Assembly (NCBI RefSeq): GCF_003007675.1
Contig: NZ_PXNP01000096.1
Coordinates: 48,001-112,000 of the forward strand
Length of the DNA: 64,000 nt
Direction: 5' to 3'
Source of the DNA: Marinobacter fuscus
GTDB lineage: Bacteria > Pseudomonadota > Gammaproteobacteria > Pseudomonadales > Oleiphilaceae
Shown here: positions 20,978 to 30,130 of the stretch, piece after piece
Layout of the letters: the number at the start of each line of letters is the position of its first letter
How positions within the stretch are numbered: the first letter of the stretch is position 1
The notes under the pieces: generated by a model
What the model saw: only the letters and a program-made list of their open reading frames with translations
What the model was told of the DNA's origin: nothing
Database searches by the model: none
Made by a program: the position numbers and the translations under genes

Positions 20978-21628
20978 ATGTATCAGGTATTTCGGGGTTT
21001 CAGGTGGCTGGTGATTGTTTCGCTGGCCGCACTGGCTGGCTGTGCATCATCGGTAACACAGGTCGATACCTGGGAAGGTGACGCGGGAACAGCCACGCCG
21101 GCTGTGCTCAAAGCGCCGGGCGCTATAGAAGTGATTCAGGTGAACGGGCGGCAAATGAGCAATTTTTTGCTGGATGACCTGGCGCTGGACTATGGCTTGC
21201 TGCCTGGTCAAAACCAGGTGGTATTCAACTACAAGACCATCTGGGCGAAGAACAGTGTGGTCAAGAACGGAGAACCGAAGGTACACATCGTTGAAAGTGG
21301 CCCCCGCGCTGTGCAGTTCGAGGCAGTTTCTGGTGAGGTTTACCGTTTCGAGTTTGAAGAACCGGGCAGCCGCCGACAGGCCGAGGCGATGAAAGAGAGC
21401 TTCCATGCTGCCATTGTTGCCAGTGACGGCAAGGAAGTCGCCCGCTCCCGGCACTGGAAAGAGGGTGAGCAACCGGCAGAGGCACGGGTACCTGCCTTGA
21501 GTTCCGGCATCTCTGCTGAAGCACAAGATACCGAAGAACCCACCGCACCATTGGCCCGCCTGAAGGCAATCTGGGCGCAAGCCTCAGAAGACGAGAAAAA
21601 AGCGTTCTTAAGGTGGGCCTTTGAATAA
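20978..21628 (+). CDS. DUF2057-like lipoprotein
   Basis: A 216-residue predicted lipoprotein: signal peptide with lipobox LAGC (C22), so it should be anchored in the envelope. The stretch AIEVIQVNGRQMSNFLLDD and the pattern LLPGQNQVVFNYKTIW resemble the DUF2057 (YccT) family, periplasmic proteins of uncertain role. The C-terminal tail LKAIWAQASEDEKKAFLRW is an amphipathic helix seen in some family members. The last 21 bases overlap the 3' end of the convergent acyltransferase gene. Confidence 0.7.
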   Translation: MYQVFRGFRWLVIVSLAALAGCASSVTQVDTWEGDAGTATPAVLKAPGAIEVIQVNGRQMSNFLLDDLALDYGLLPGQNQVVFNYKTIWAKNSVVKNGEPKVHIVESGPRAVQFEAVSGEVYRFEFEEPGSRRQAEAMKESFHAAIVASDGKEVARSRHWKEGEQPAEARVPALSSGISAEAQDTEEPTAPLARLKAIWAQASEDEKKAFLRWAFE

Positions 21629-23134
21629 TCTGAACTTCAGTAATTTCTCAAGATAATTTAGCAGGTCGCCCGTCAGGCTCGGTGGCTCTGGCGGCCCGTC
21701 CATATCGGCGGAGCCGGATTCCAGATTCCTGGCAGCTAGTTCTATGGCTGCCAGGCTATTTAACACCAGCTCCGGAAGACAGTGGCTGTCAGGCACCACG
21801 TCCGGACACAGGGTAAAGTTTAACGTGAGTTGTCCCTGGTAGCTGACCGCAACAATCACCATACCCAAGCTGTCGAAAAGTGGTGCGCTGTTGAACTGCT
21901 GTATCAGTCTGGTCCCCTGCAGGTACAGAGGTACCTGTGGACCGGGGACATTGGTGATGGGCAGATTGAACAATGGCTGATAGCGCTGGGCGACCTGGAA
22001 TTCCGAATACAGCCGAGCCGACAGGGCCAGCAAGGTGGACGGCACCAGTTCGGTGAGCCGGTCTGCGGCAATCGCTTCGCGGTAGGGCTCCGAAGACACG
22101 GCGTTCTGGTGAATCTTCCGTATCCGGCGTGCCGGATCCGGTTCGATGGTGGCCAGATCCAGCAGCATGGCGGACATTTGGTTGCCTGTTGCCCGTCGCA
22201 AACTGCTTGAGCGCACCGAAATCGGGGTCATGGCGACCAGGGAGCGGTCGACGGCCACGTTTGCCCGGGTCAGGTAGACCCGTAGAGTCTCGGCACATAA
22301 CCCGAGCACCACATCGTTGAGTGTCACCCCGCCCAACGCACTCTTTATGGCTTTCAGCCTGGCCAGCTCAATGCTGGCAGAGACGATGCGCCGGTTTGCC
22401 GTAATTTGCCGGTTAAACGGGCTATGGGGCGCGGTGAATACCGGCAGTGACAGCGGTATCTTGTGCAGTTGCCGCTGAATCAGGCCACGGGTTGTTGCAC
22501 CAGCTGCGCTGTAGGCCAGAGACGCCAACTGCAGCGGCGTTTTCAGCACGTTGGCGCTTGCCTGAAGGGCAATGCGTTCTTCCGAGGGAGGTTCTCCGGG
22601 GTGCCAGGGCTGGGGTGGCGGTATGGGCCTGGGTGTGGGTGAATATTCCAGCAGCTTTGCCATAATTTCTTCGCCGCTGAAAGCGTCGATGGCGGCGTGG
22701 TGTAACTTCACGATCAGGGCAAAGCCCGCTTTTTCTCCCTCCGGTGTCTCGATACTGAATCCGTCGACAAACGTTATGTGCCAGAGCGGGCGATCCTGCC
22801 TCAGGCGTTCCTCCAGGATCTTTGATGCCAGCGTCATCAGCCCCTGTTGGGTTCCCCGTGCGCCAAGGCTTACATGGGCCAGGTGGCGTTCAACACTGAA
22901 GTCTGCATCGTCTATCCAGTAGGGCCGGCCGAGTTTGAAAGGGATTTTTCGGAGCTTCTGGCGAAACAGCGGTGACACATGCAGGCGGCTGCGTAGATAG
23001 GCTACGAAAGTGCTGAATGCCAACGGGCTGGCCAGGCCGCTGGCATCGAACAGATAAATGCCGCCGATGTGCATCGGCGTGGTGTCTGATTCCAGGTACA
23101 GAAACGAGGCGTCCAGTTCCGATAGCTGGCGCAT
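21608..23134 (-). CDS. Wax ester synthase/acyl-CoA:diacylglycerol acyltransferase family protein
   Basis: 508 residues, full length for the WS/DGAT family, which esterifies acyl-CoA to fatty alcohols or diacylglycerol for neutral-lipid storage, a known Marinobacter trait. Visible motifs: LDASFLYLES near the N-terminus, DRPLW (about 114-118), the condensation motif as H145-H146-A-A-I-D150-A151, and NDVVLG. The canonical motif is HHxxxDG; here the last residue is alanine. The catalytic H146 and D150 are kept, so activity is likely, but the substrate may differ from the paralogues expected elsewhere. The start MRQLSELDAS fits the family. Confidence 0.9.
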   Translation of the reverse strand: MRQLSELDASFLYLESDTTPMHIGGIYLFDASGLASPLAFSTFVAYLRSRLHVSPLFRQKLRKIPFKLGRPYWIDDADFSVERHLAHVSLGARGTQQGLMTLASKILEERLRQDRPLWHITFVDGFSIETPEGEKAGFALIVKLHHAAIDAFSGEEIMAKLLEYSPTPRPIPPPQPWHPGEPPSEERIALQASANVLKTPLQLASLAYSAAGATTRGLIQRQLHKIPLSLPVFTAPHSPFNRQITANRRIVSASIELARLKAIKSALGGVTLNDVVLGLCAETLRVYLTRANVAVDRSLVAMTPISVRSSSLRRATGNQMSAMLLDLATIEPDPARRIRKIHQNAVSSEPYREAIAADRLTELVPSTLLALSARLYSEFQVAQRYQPLFNLPITNVPGPQVPLYLQGTRLIQQFNSAPLFDSLGMVIVAVSYQGQLTLNFTLCPDVVPDSHCLPELVLNSLAAIELAARNLESGSADMDGPPEPPSLTGDLLNYLEKLLKFRLFKGPP

Positions 23135-23218
23135 ACCGCGCGCTCCTTGGTGGTTGGCGAATTCGTCAGGGGTGCCAGTATACCCCTCGGGCGATGCCCC
23201 GGGGTTGACCCTCGTGCC

Positions 23219-24139
23219 TCACACGGGGGAGGGTTGCAGCCACTTTGTGAGGCCTTCGTCACTGGTCAGTCTATCCCAGAACCACATCAGTGCCTTGCCT
23301 TGGTCGGTCTCGTGGCGCGCCAGGTAAACCGCCACGCTCGACCTGGGGTTCTCCACTTCTCTGGCCACCAGGCGGCCAGCTGCGAGTGCCTCCGCCACGC
23401 GGGGGGTTGGTAGCCAGCCAACGCCCAACCCGGCTTCCTGAGCGGCAATTTTCTGGTCGATATTGGTTACCGTCAGGGTGTGCTGGCGCTGGAAGATCCC
23501 GGCATGCCCGGGAGGTAGAGTGCGGGAGGTGTCCGCTGCGGCGACCGAGGTATAGCGGGCGATTTCGTTGTCCGAAAGCGGGGCGCTTGTGCTGGCCAGG
23601 GGATGCCGGGGGGCGACCGCGAACACAAACGGAATCTCTCCCAGTTTGCGGGTAGCGAAGCTCCCTGCGGGTTTGCTGAGCTGGTCGGCACCGACCACCA
23701 GATCCACGCGCCGGCTTTGCAGCGCGTCCCAGGCACCGGCAAAGACTTCCTCGATGATCTGCACTTCAACCGGCACACCCAGTTGCAGAAAATCCTGAAT
23801 GGCTGGAAACAGGCATTCAGCGGGCAGCAGTGCATTGAAGCCGATTCGTAGCCGGGTCTCCCAACCCTGGGCCACCTGCCGGGTGGTATGGGCCAGATTT
23901 TCCGCTGCGGCCAGCAGGGAGCGCCCTTCATCCAGCAGATAGCGCCCGGCCGGGGTCAGTACGGCTTTGTGCCCGGAACGATCAAAGATGCTGACGTTCA
24001 GGTCTTCCTCGAGCTTCTGTACGGTATAGCTGATGGCCGAAGGCACCCGGAAAAGCGCCGCCGCCGCCCCGGCAAAACTGCCTTTGCGGTCGATGGCGTC
24101 CAGTACCTTCAAAGCGTCGATGGTGATCGCGGTATGCAT
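23219..24139 (-). CDS. LysR-family transcriptional regulator, YhaJ-like
   Basis: 306 residues: an N-terminal winged helix-turn-helix (about 5-65, IDALKVLDAIDRKGSFAGAA and PSAISYTVQKLEE) and a periplasmic-binding-protein-like effector domain. The segments LDAIDRKGSF, FDRSGHK and GWETRL closely resemble E. coli YhaJ, whose gene lies near yqjG. Here the gene is divergent from a YqjG homologue at 24253, so it probably controls that gene in response to an aromatic or quinone-like ligand; this is inferred from context. The gap of 113 bases is wide enough for shared operators. Confidence 0.9.
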   Translation of the reverse strand: MHTAITIDALKVLDAIDRKGSFAGAAAALFRVPSAISYTVQKLEEDLNVSIFDRSGHKAVLTPAGRYLLDEGRSLLAAAENLAHTTRQVAQGWETRLRIGFNALLPAECLFPAIQDFLQLGVPVEVQIIEEVFAGAWDALQSRRVDLVVGADQLSKPAGSFATRKLGEIPFVFAVAPRHPLASTSAPLSDNEIARYTSVAAADTSRTLPPGHAGIFQRQHTLTVTNIDQKIAAQEAGLGVGWLPTPRVAEALAAGRLVAREVENPRSSVAVYLARHETDQGKALMWFWDRLTSDEGLTKWLQPSPV

Positions 24140-24225
24140 GTTCGAATTATCTGAAAGTGTTTGCCAGAAATGCTTGCTATCAGCCTAGCAGGACAACCGA
24201 TAGCCTGTCTCTATGAAAAACAAGG

Positions 24226-24240
24226 TGGGGTCTGACCCCA
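24226..24240. promoter_or_regulatory. TGGGGTCTGACCCCA palindrome next to the yqjG ribosome site
   Basis: A 5-bp inverted repeat with a five-base centre (TGGGG-TCTGA-CCCCA) lies immediately before the AAGGGGGAT ribosome-binding stretch of yqjG. It could be an operator, an mRNA hairpin affecting initiation, or a short dispersed repeat: TCTGACCCC recurs inside the MITE-like element near 11780. Confidence 0.35.
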
Positions 24241-24252
24241 AGGGGGATAGTT

Positions 24253-25239
24253 GTGGGACTTTTGATTGAGGGGCAGTGGCACGATCAGTGGTACGACACC
24301 GACAAGACCGGTGGCAAGTTCGAGCGCGAGGCAGCACGGTTTCGCAACTGGGTGACGGCCGATGGAGTGGCGGGGCCATCCGGTGACGGAGGTTTTCCGG
24401 CCGAAAGCGGCCGTTATCATCTGTATGTGTCCATGGCCTGCCCCTGGGCGCATCGCACGCTGATTTTCCGCAAGCTCAAAGGGCTGGAAAGCCACATCTC
24501 GGTGTCGGTGGTGCACCCGGATATGCTGGAGAACGGTTGGGAGTTCCGGCCCGGGCAAGAGGCTCATCGCGACCATCGCTACGGCGCGCAGTATCTGCAT
24601 CAGATATACACCCGTGCCGCCGGTGACTATACCGGACGGGTAACGGTGCCTGTGCTCTGGGACAAGGAGCGCCAGACCATTGTCAGCAATGAGTCGGCGG
24701 ATATTATCCGGATGTTCAATTCAGCCTTTGATGGTCTGCCGGGGGTGGTGGCGGAGCAGGATTTCTATCCGCAAACGATGAGAGCCGGGGTTGATGAAAT
24801 CAACGAGCGGGTCTACCACACGGTCAATAACGGTGTATACAAAGCCGGGTTTGCCACCGCCCAGGACAAGTACGAGAGTGCATTCAAGGCCCTGTTCGAA
24901 TCCCTGGATTGGTTGGAGCAGCGGTTGGCGGATACTCGCTATCTGGCGGGCGGTGTCATCACCGAAGCGGACTGGCGCCTGTTCACCACTTTAATCCGTT
25001 TTGATGCCGTCTATTACAGTCACTTCAAGTGCAATCTGAAGCAGATTCGTGACTATCCAAACCTGTCAGGGTACCTGCGGGAGTTGTATCAGGTGCCAGG
25101 GGTGGCGGAGACCGTGGATATCGAGCAGATCAAGCGACATTACTACGTCAGCCAGCGAACCGTGAACCCCACCGGAATTGTGCCGGTGGGACCACAGTTG
25201 GATTTTAGTGCCCCCCATGGGCGAGGCCATCTCAGCTAA
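24253..25239 (+). CDS. yqjG: Glutathionyl-hydroquinone reductase (YqjG/Xi-class GST)
   Basis: Reduces glutathionyl-hydroquinones to free hydroquinones, a detoxification or aromatic-recycling step in the cytoplasm. 328 residues. The catalytic cysteine is C63 in SMACPWAHR, the same position as in E. coli YqjG. The N-terminus MGLLIEGQWHDQWYDT matches the family, so the GTG at 24253, behind a good ribosome site, is the start. The last eight bases overlap the 3' end of ispB on the other strand. Confidence 0.93.
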   Translation: MGLLIEGQWHDQWYDTDKTGGKFEREAARFRNWVTADGVAGPSGDGGFPAESGRYHLYVSMACPWAHRTLIFRKLKGLESHISVSVVHPDMLENGWEFRPGQEAHRDHRYGAQYLHQIYTRAAGDYTGRVTVPVLWDKERQTIVSNESADIIRMFNSAFDGLPGVVAEQDFYPQTMRAGVDEINERVYHTVNNGVYKAGFATAQDKYESAFKALFESLDWLEQRLADTRYLAGGVITEADWRLFTTLIRFDAVYYSHFKCNLKQIRDYPNLSGYLRELYQVPGVAETVDIEQIKRHYYVSQRTVNPTGIVPVGPQLDFSAPHGRGHLS

Positions 25240-26200
25240 CCCGGGCAACCGCGACTTCGGTCAGCAGTTTGAGGGCTGTGCGGTGTTCGGAGTCCGGCAG
25301 GCGGGCAAGCAAATCAAGCGCCTGTTTCGCCTGTTCCCGGGCCTTGGTCAGGGTGTACTCAATAGCGCCGGAGGTTCGGACAATGTCCAGTACTCGGGGC
25401 AGGTCGTCCAGACCGCCCTTGCGGATGGCCTGACGAATCAGTTGGCGATCTTCTTCGCTGCCGGTTGCCATGGCATAAATCAGGGGTAGGGTGGTTTTGC
25501 CTTCCGCCAGATCGTCGCCTACGTTTTTGCCCATGGCCTCGGCATCGCCCTGGTAGTCGAGCACGTCGTCAACCAGTTGGAAGGCGAGGCCCAGATGCTT
25601 GCCGTAGTCCTGCAGCGCGGTTTCCTGCTCCGGATTGGCACCCGCCAGCAACGCGCCGGTGTGGGAAGCGGCTTCGAATAACATGGCCGTTTTGTTGTGA
25701 ATAACCTCCATGTACTGCCCTTCGGTCAGGTCTGGGTTTTTCACGTTCATCAACTGCATCACCTCGCCCTCGGCAATCACGGCCGTGGCATGGGACAGCA
25801 CCTTCATTATCGGCAGGCTTTCGAGCTCCACCATCATTTCAAAGGCCCGGGCGTAAAGGAAGTCGCCCACCAGAACACTGGGGGCATTGCCCCATTTGGC
25901 ATTAGCGGTGCTGCGGCCGCGGCGCATATCGGAGGTGTCGACAACGTCGTCATGAAGCAGGGTGGCGGTATGCAGGAATTCGATCACTGCGGCCAGTTTC
26001 AGGTGATCGTCATGCCGATACCCGGCCGCCTGGCTGGACAGCAATACCAGCAGGGGGCGCAGTCGTTTGCCGCCGCTTTCAATGATGTACTGGGCAATCT
26101 TTTCCACCAATGGAACATCGGAAGCGAGCCGCCTGATGATGAGATCGTTCACGCGGTTGAAATCATCCGCTACGGTGTCGTAGATGCGTTGGGCTGTCAT
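25232..26200 (-). CDS. ispB: Polyprenyl (octaprenyl-type) diphosphate synthase
   Basis: Makes the all-trans isoprenoid side chain of ubiquinone. 322 residues. First aspartate motif D84-D85-V-V-D88 with RRGR downstream; second motif LVDDVLDYQGD. I chose the ATG at 26200 (MTAQRIYDTV), the family start; an upstream in-frame TTG at 26257 would add 19 residues unlike the family. It is divergent from rplU-rpmA-obgE as in E. coli. Chain length (C8 or C9) cannot be read with confidence. Confidence 0.93.
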   Translation of the reverse strand: MTAQRIYDTVADDFNRVNDLIIRRLASDVPLVEKIAQYIIESGGKRLRPLLVLLSSQAAGYRHDDHLKLAAVIEFLHTATLLHDDVVDTSDMRRGRSTANAKWGNAPSVLVGDFLYARAFEMMVELESLPIMKVLSHATAVIAEGEVMQLMNVKNPDLTEGQYMEVIHNKTAMLFEAASHTGALLAGANPEQETALQDYGKHLGLAFQLVDDVLDYQGDAEAMGKNVGDDLAEGKTTLPLIYAMATGSEEDRQLIRQAIRKGGLDDLPRVLDIVRTSGAIEYTLTKAREQAKQALDLLARLPDSEHRTALKLLTEVAVARVS

Positions 26201-26303
26201 GGGGCCAAGTAGTCCCTTGCTGGTGGTTCTGTTGAGTTTTCGGGCAGGTCGCGGCAATGCTAGGTATTGCTGCTTACAGTGTCAACTTGAGCAATAATGC
26301 GGG

Positions 26304-26332
26304 TTGTATTGAACGGCGGCTTTTCGTACAAT
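26304..26332 (+). promoter_or_regulatory. Sigma70 promoter for rplU-rpmA
   Basis: TTGTAT (26304-26309), 17-base spacer, TACAAT (26327-26332), in the divergent ispB/rplU gap. This would give a leader of roughly 100 bases before rplU, room for ribosomal-protein feedback. Confidence 0.6.
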
Positions 26333-26441
26333 CACGCGCCCAACTCATCCCAACCTGCGCTCCCTGCAATAGGGTCGCCAAAGCGCTTCCCTTAGAACCA
26401 GGTGGATAAGAGCAGGGATGGGTCAATCGCGGAGACTATGA

Positions 26442-26753
26442 ATGTACGCAGTTATTGTAAGCGGTGGTAAGCAGCACCGTGTTAAAGAAGGCGAAACTCT
26501 GAAGCTGGAAAAGCTGGAAGTTGAAACCGGCGGTTCCGTTGAGTTCGATCGCGTTTTGCTGGTAGCCGATGGCGACAACGTAAAAGTTGGCGCTCCGGTG
26601 GTAGACGGTGCCAAGGTGACTGCGGAAGTGGTTAGCCATGGTCGTCACGACAAGGTTCAGATCATCAAGTTCCGTCGTCGTAAGCATTCCATGAAGCGTC
26701 AGGGCCACCGTCAGTGGTTTACTGAAGTCAAGATCACGGGTATCCAGGGCTAA
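26442..26753 (+). CDS. rplU: 50S ribosomal protein L21
   Basis: 103 residues, the usual length. N-terminus [14 protein letters not shown] and C-terminal [16 protein letters not shown] are diagnostic; the protein binds 23S rRNA. First gene of the rplU-rpmA pair, followed by rpmA after 35 bases with AAGGAGG as its ribosome site. Confidence 0.98.
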   Translation: MYAVIVSGGKQHRVKEGETLKLEKLEVETGGSVEFDRVLLVADGDNVKVGAPVVDGAKVTAEVVSHGRHDKVQIIKFRRRKHSMKRQGHRQWFTEVKITGIQG

Positions 26754-26788
26754 GTCCCGGGGCGACCCCTTAAAGAAGGAGGCTGGTA

Positions 26789-27049
26789 ATGGCTCATAAA
26801 AAGGCAGCAGGTAGTACCCGTAACGGTCGCGATTCCGAGTCGAAACGACTTGGTGTCAAGCGCTACGGCGGCGAAAGCGTATCTGCAGGCAGCATCATCG
26901 TTCGTCAGCGCGGTACTCGTTTCCACGCTGGCAGTAACGTAGGTATTGGTAAGGACCACACCCTGTTCGCGAAAGCGGAAGGTCAGGTGAAGTTCGAGAC
27001 CAAAGGCCCGCAGAACCGCAAGTTCGTTAGCATCGTTCCGGCTGCGTAA
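26789..27049 (+). CDS. rpmA: 50S ribosomal protein L27
   Basis: 86 residues. The N-terminus [15 protein letters not shown] reaches the peptidyl-transferase centre; no Firmicute-type cleaved extension is present. A terminator follows before obgE. Confidence 0.98.
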   Translation: MAHKKAAGSTRNGRDSESKRLGVKRYGGESVSAGSIIVRQRGTRFHAGSNVGIGKDHTLFAKAEGQVKFETKGPQNRKFVSIVPAA

Positions 27050-27093
27050 GCAGCGGCGATCCGGTTCTGTTGAACCTTGGGTTTGTCTGATAG

Positions 27094-28377
<1,284 letters not shown>

Positions 28378-28406
28378 ACCAGAGACCAGCGAGATCTACC
28401 CGTACC

Positions 28407-29531
28407 ATGAGTGAACGCCTCCCGTTAAAACAGGCTCGCCGCCTGGTGGTGAAGATTGGCAGTGCCCTGTTAACCGACGATGGCAAAGGCCTGGATGTCG
28501 CGGCGCTGGGTTTGTGGGTGGATCAGATTGCGGGATTGATTGCCTCGGGTGTTGAAGTGGTGGTGGTGTCGTCCGGTTCCGTAGCTGAGGGTATGAGTCG
28601 TCTCGGTTGGGCGGTGCGGCCGCAGCACTTGCATGAGTTGCAGGCCGCAGCGGCCGTGGGGCAAATGGGCCTGGTGCAAACCTGGGAGGCCCAGTTCAAG
28701 CGCCACGATATTCACACCGCCCAGATCCTGCTGACCCACGATGATTTATCGGATCGCAAACGTTACCTGAATGGCCGAAGCACGCTGCGCACTCTGCTGG
28801 ATTACGGGGTGGTGCCGATTGTGAATGAAAACGATACGGTGGTCACCGATGAAATCCGTTTCGGTGACAACGATACCCTGGGGGCATTGGTGGCCAACCT
28901 GATCGAGGCCGATGGCCTGATCATTCTGACCGATCAGCTGGGTTTGTTTGATAAAGACCCGCGCAAGCACGCCGACGCGGTACTGGTGACTCAGCGTCGG
29001 GCCGAAGATCGTGAGCTGGATGCCATGGCTGGAGGCAGTGCCGGTGCCTTGGGCCGGGGTGGTATGCAAACGAAGTTGAGGGCGGCCCGCTTGGCGGCCC
29101 GTTCCGGCGCCTTCACGGTCATTGTGGGCGGGCGTATTGAACAGGCGATTACCCGGTTGCGCCAGGGTGAGCTGATCGGAACCTTGCTGTTGCCGGATCA
29201 GGGGCGGATGGCGGCCCGCAAGCAGTGGATTGCCAGTCATTTGCAGACCCGGGGTACGTTGACTCTGGACGATGGCGCAGTGAACGTGTTGCGCCTGGGT
29301 GGTCGAAGCTTGTTGCCGGTAGGCGTGAAGGCGGTGGCAGGGCAGTTTCGCCGGGGCGAGATGGTGTCCTGTGTCGACCCGCAGGGCAGGGAAGTTGCGC
29401 GCGGTCTGGTGAATTACGACGCCGATGAGGCGCGTGCCATCGCAGGGCGATCCAGCGATCGGATTGTGGAAGTCTTGGGTTATGTCTCCGATGAGGAAAT
29501 CGTGCATCGGGATAATTTGGTGGTGGTCTAA
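28407..29531 (+). CDS. proB: Glutamate 5-kinase
   Basis: First step of proline synthesis, giving glutamyl 5-phosphate. 374 residues: amino-acid kinase domain ([10 protein letters not shown] near 14-23, VVSSGSV, NENDTV) and a C-terminal PUA domain (about 278-358). proB follows obgE, as is common in gammaproteobacteria; proA is not in this window. A two-way terminator separates it from the convergent rpsT. Confidence 0.96.
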   Translation: MSERLPLKQARRLVVKIGSALLTDDGKGLDVAALGLWVDQIAGLIASGVEVVVVSSGSVAEGMSRLGWAVRPQHLHELQAAAAVGQMGLVQTWEAQFKRHDIHTAQILLTHDDLSDRKRYLNGRSTLRTLLDYGVVPIVNENDTVVTDEIRFGDNDTLGALVANLIEADGLIILTDQLGLFDKDPRKHADAVLVTQRRAEDRELDAMAGGSAGALGRGGMQTKLRAARLAARSGAFTVIVGGRIEQAITRLRQGELIGTLLLPDQGRMAARKQWIASHLQTRGTLTLDDGAVNVLRLGGRSLLPVGVKAVAGQFRRGEMVSCVDPQGREVARGLVNYDADEARAIAGRSSDRIVEVLGYVSDEEIVHRDNLVVV

Positions 29532-29555
29532 CCTTTTCCGCTTTTTTTCAGGCAC

Positions 29556-29585
29556 AAAAAAACCGGCCCGCAAGCCGGTTTTTTT
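29556..29585. terminator. Bidirectional terminator between proB and rpsT
   Basis: A 12-bp perfect stem, AAAAAAACCGGC with GCCGGTTTTTTT, around a six-base loop. It has a T-run on both strands and serves the convergent proB and rpsT. Confidence 0.93.
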
Positions 29586-29598
29586 ATGAGCGCAAGAT

Positions 29599-29868
29599 TC
29601 AGGCAGCTTTCAGAGCTTTGATCTTGGCGTTCATGCGGCTCTTGTGGCGAGCAATCTTGTTCTTGGTGAAGATGCCTTTGTTGACCATGCTGTCCATGAT
29701 CGGCTGAGCCACTTTCAGGGCTTCCTGGGCTTCTTCGTAGTTGCCAGCCTTGATCTTGGCGTCAACTTTTTTCATGTAGGTACGTGCCATGGAACGCAGG
29801 CTGGCGTTGTGCTTGCGGTTGTTCTCGTTCTGACGAGCGCGCTTTTTGGCTTGCGGGGTATTTGCCAC
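29599..29868 (-). CDS. rpsT: 30S ribosomal protein S20 (GTG start)
   Basis: 89 residues beginning VANTPQAKKRARQNE, read as Met-Ala-Asn. The start codon is GTG at 29868, with AGGAG seven to eight bases upstream; the preceding frame has no S20 sequence. A weak start also occurs in E. coli rpsT (UUG), where it takes part in autogenous control by S20, so similar feedback is plausible here. The 262-base gap to the divergent murJ (29869-30130) holds the promoters of both genes, but I see no strong consensus. Confidence 0.96.
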   Translation of the reverse strand: MANTPQAKKRARQNENNRKHNASLRSMARTYMKKVDAKIKAGNYEEAQEALKVAQPIMDSMVNKGIFTKNKIARHKSRMNAKIKALKAA

Positions 29869-30130
29869 CGTAAAACTCCTGAAATTCGTTGCTATAAAGA
29901 AACTGTTACATCGCAGGCGCGCCAAAACCCAGCGCGTCGGAATAAATGACGCGGAACTATGCCGCTGAATGCCTCAAATGTCAAGGTTGGCGTGTGGTTT
30001 ATCCCTTGCTTTGCAAGCCCTGTGATACACTCCGCGATCGTTGTTCAAGGCCTTGTGCCTGTGACTCTCGGCACCCTGTGGATTACCGAGACAGCCTGGC
30101 TTTTTTACCTTATATCACCGGATCTGCATC

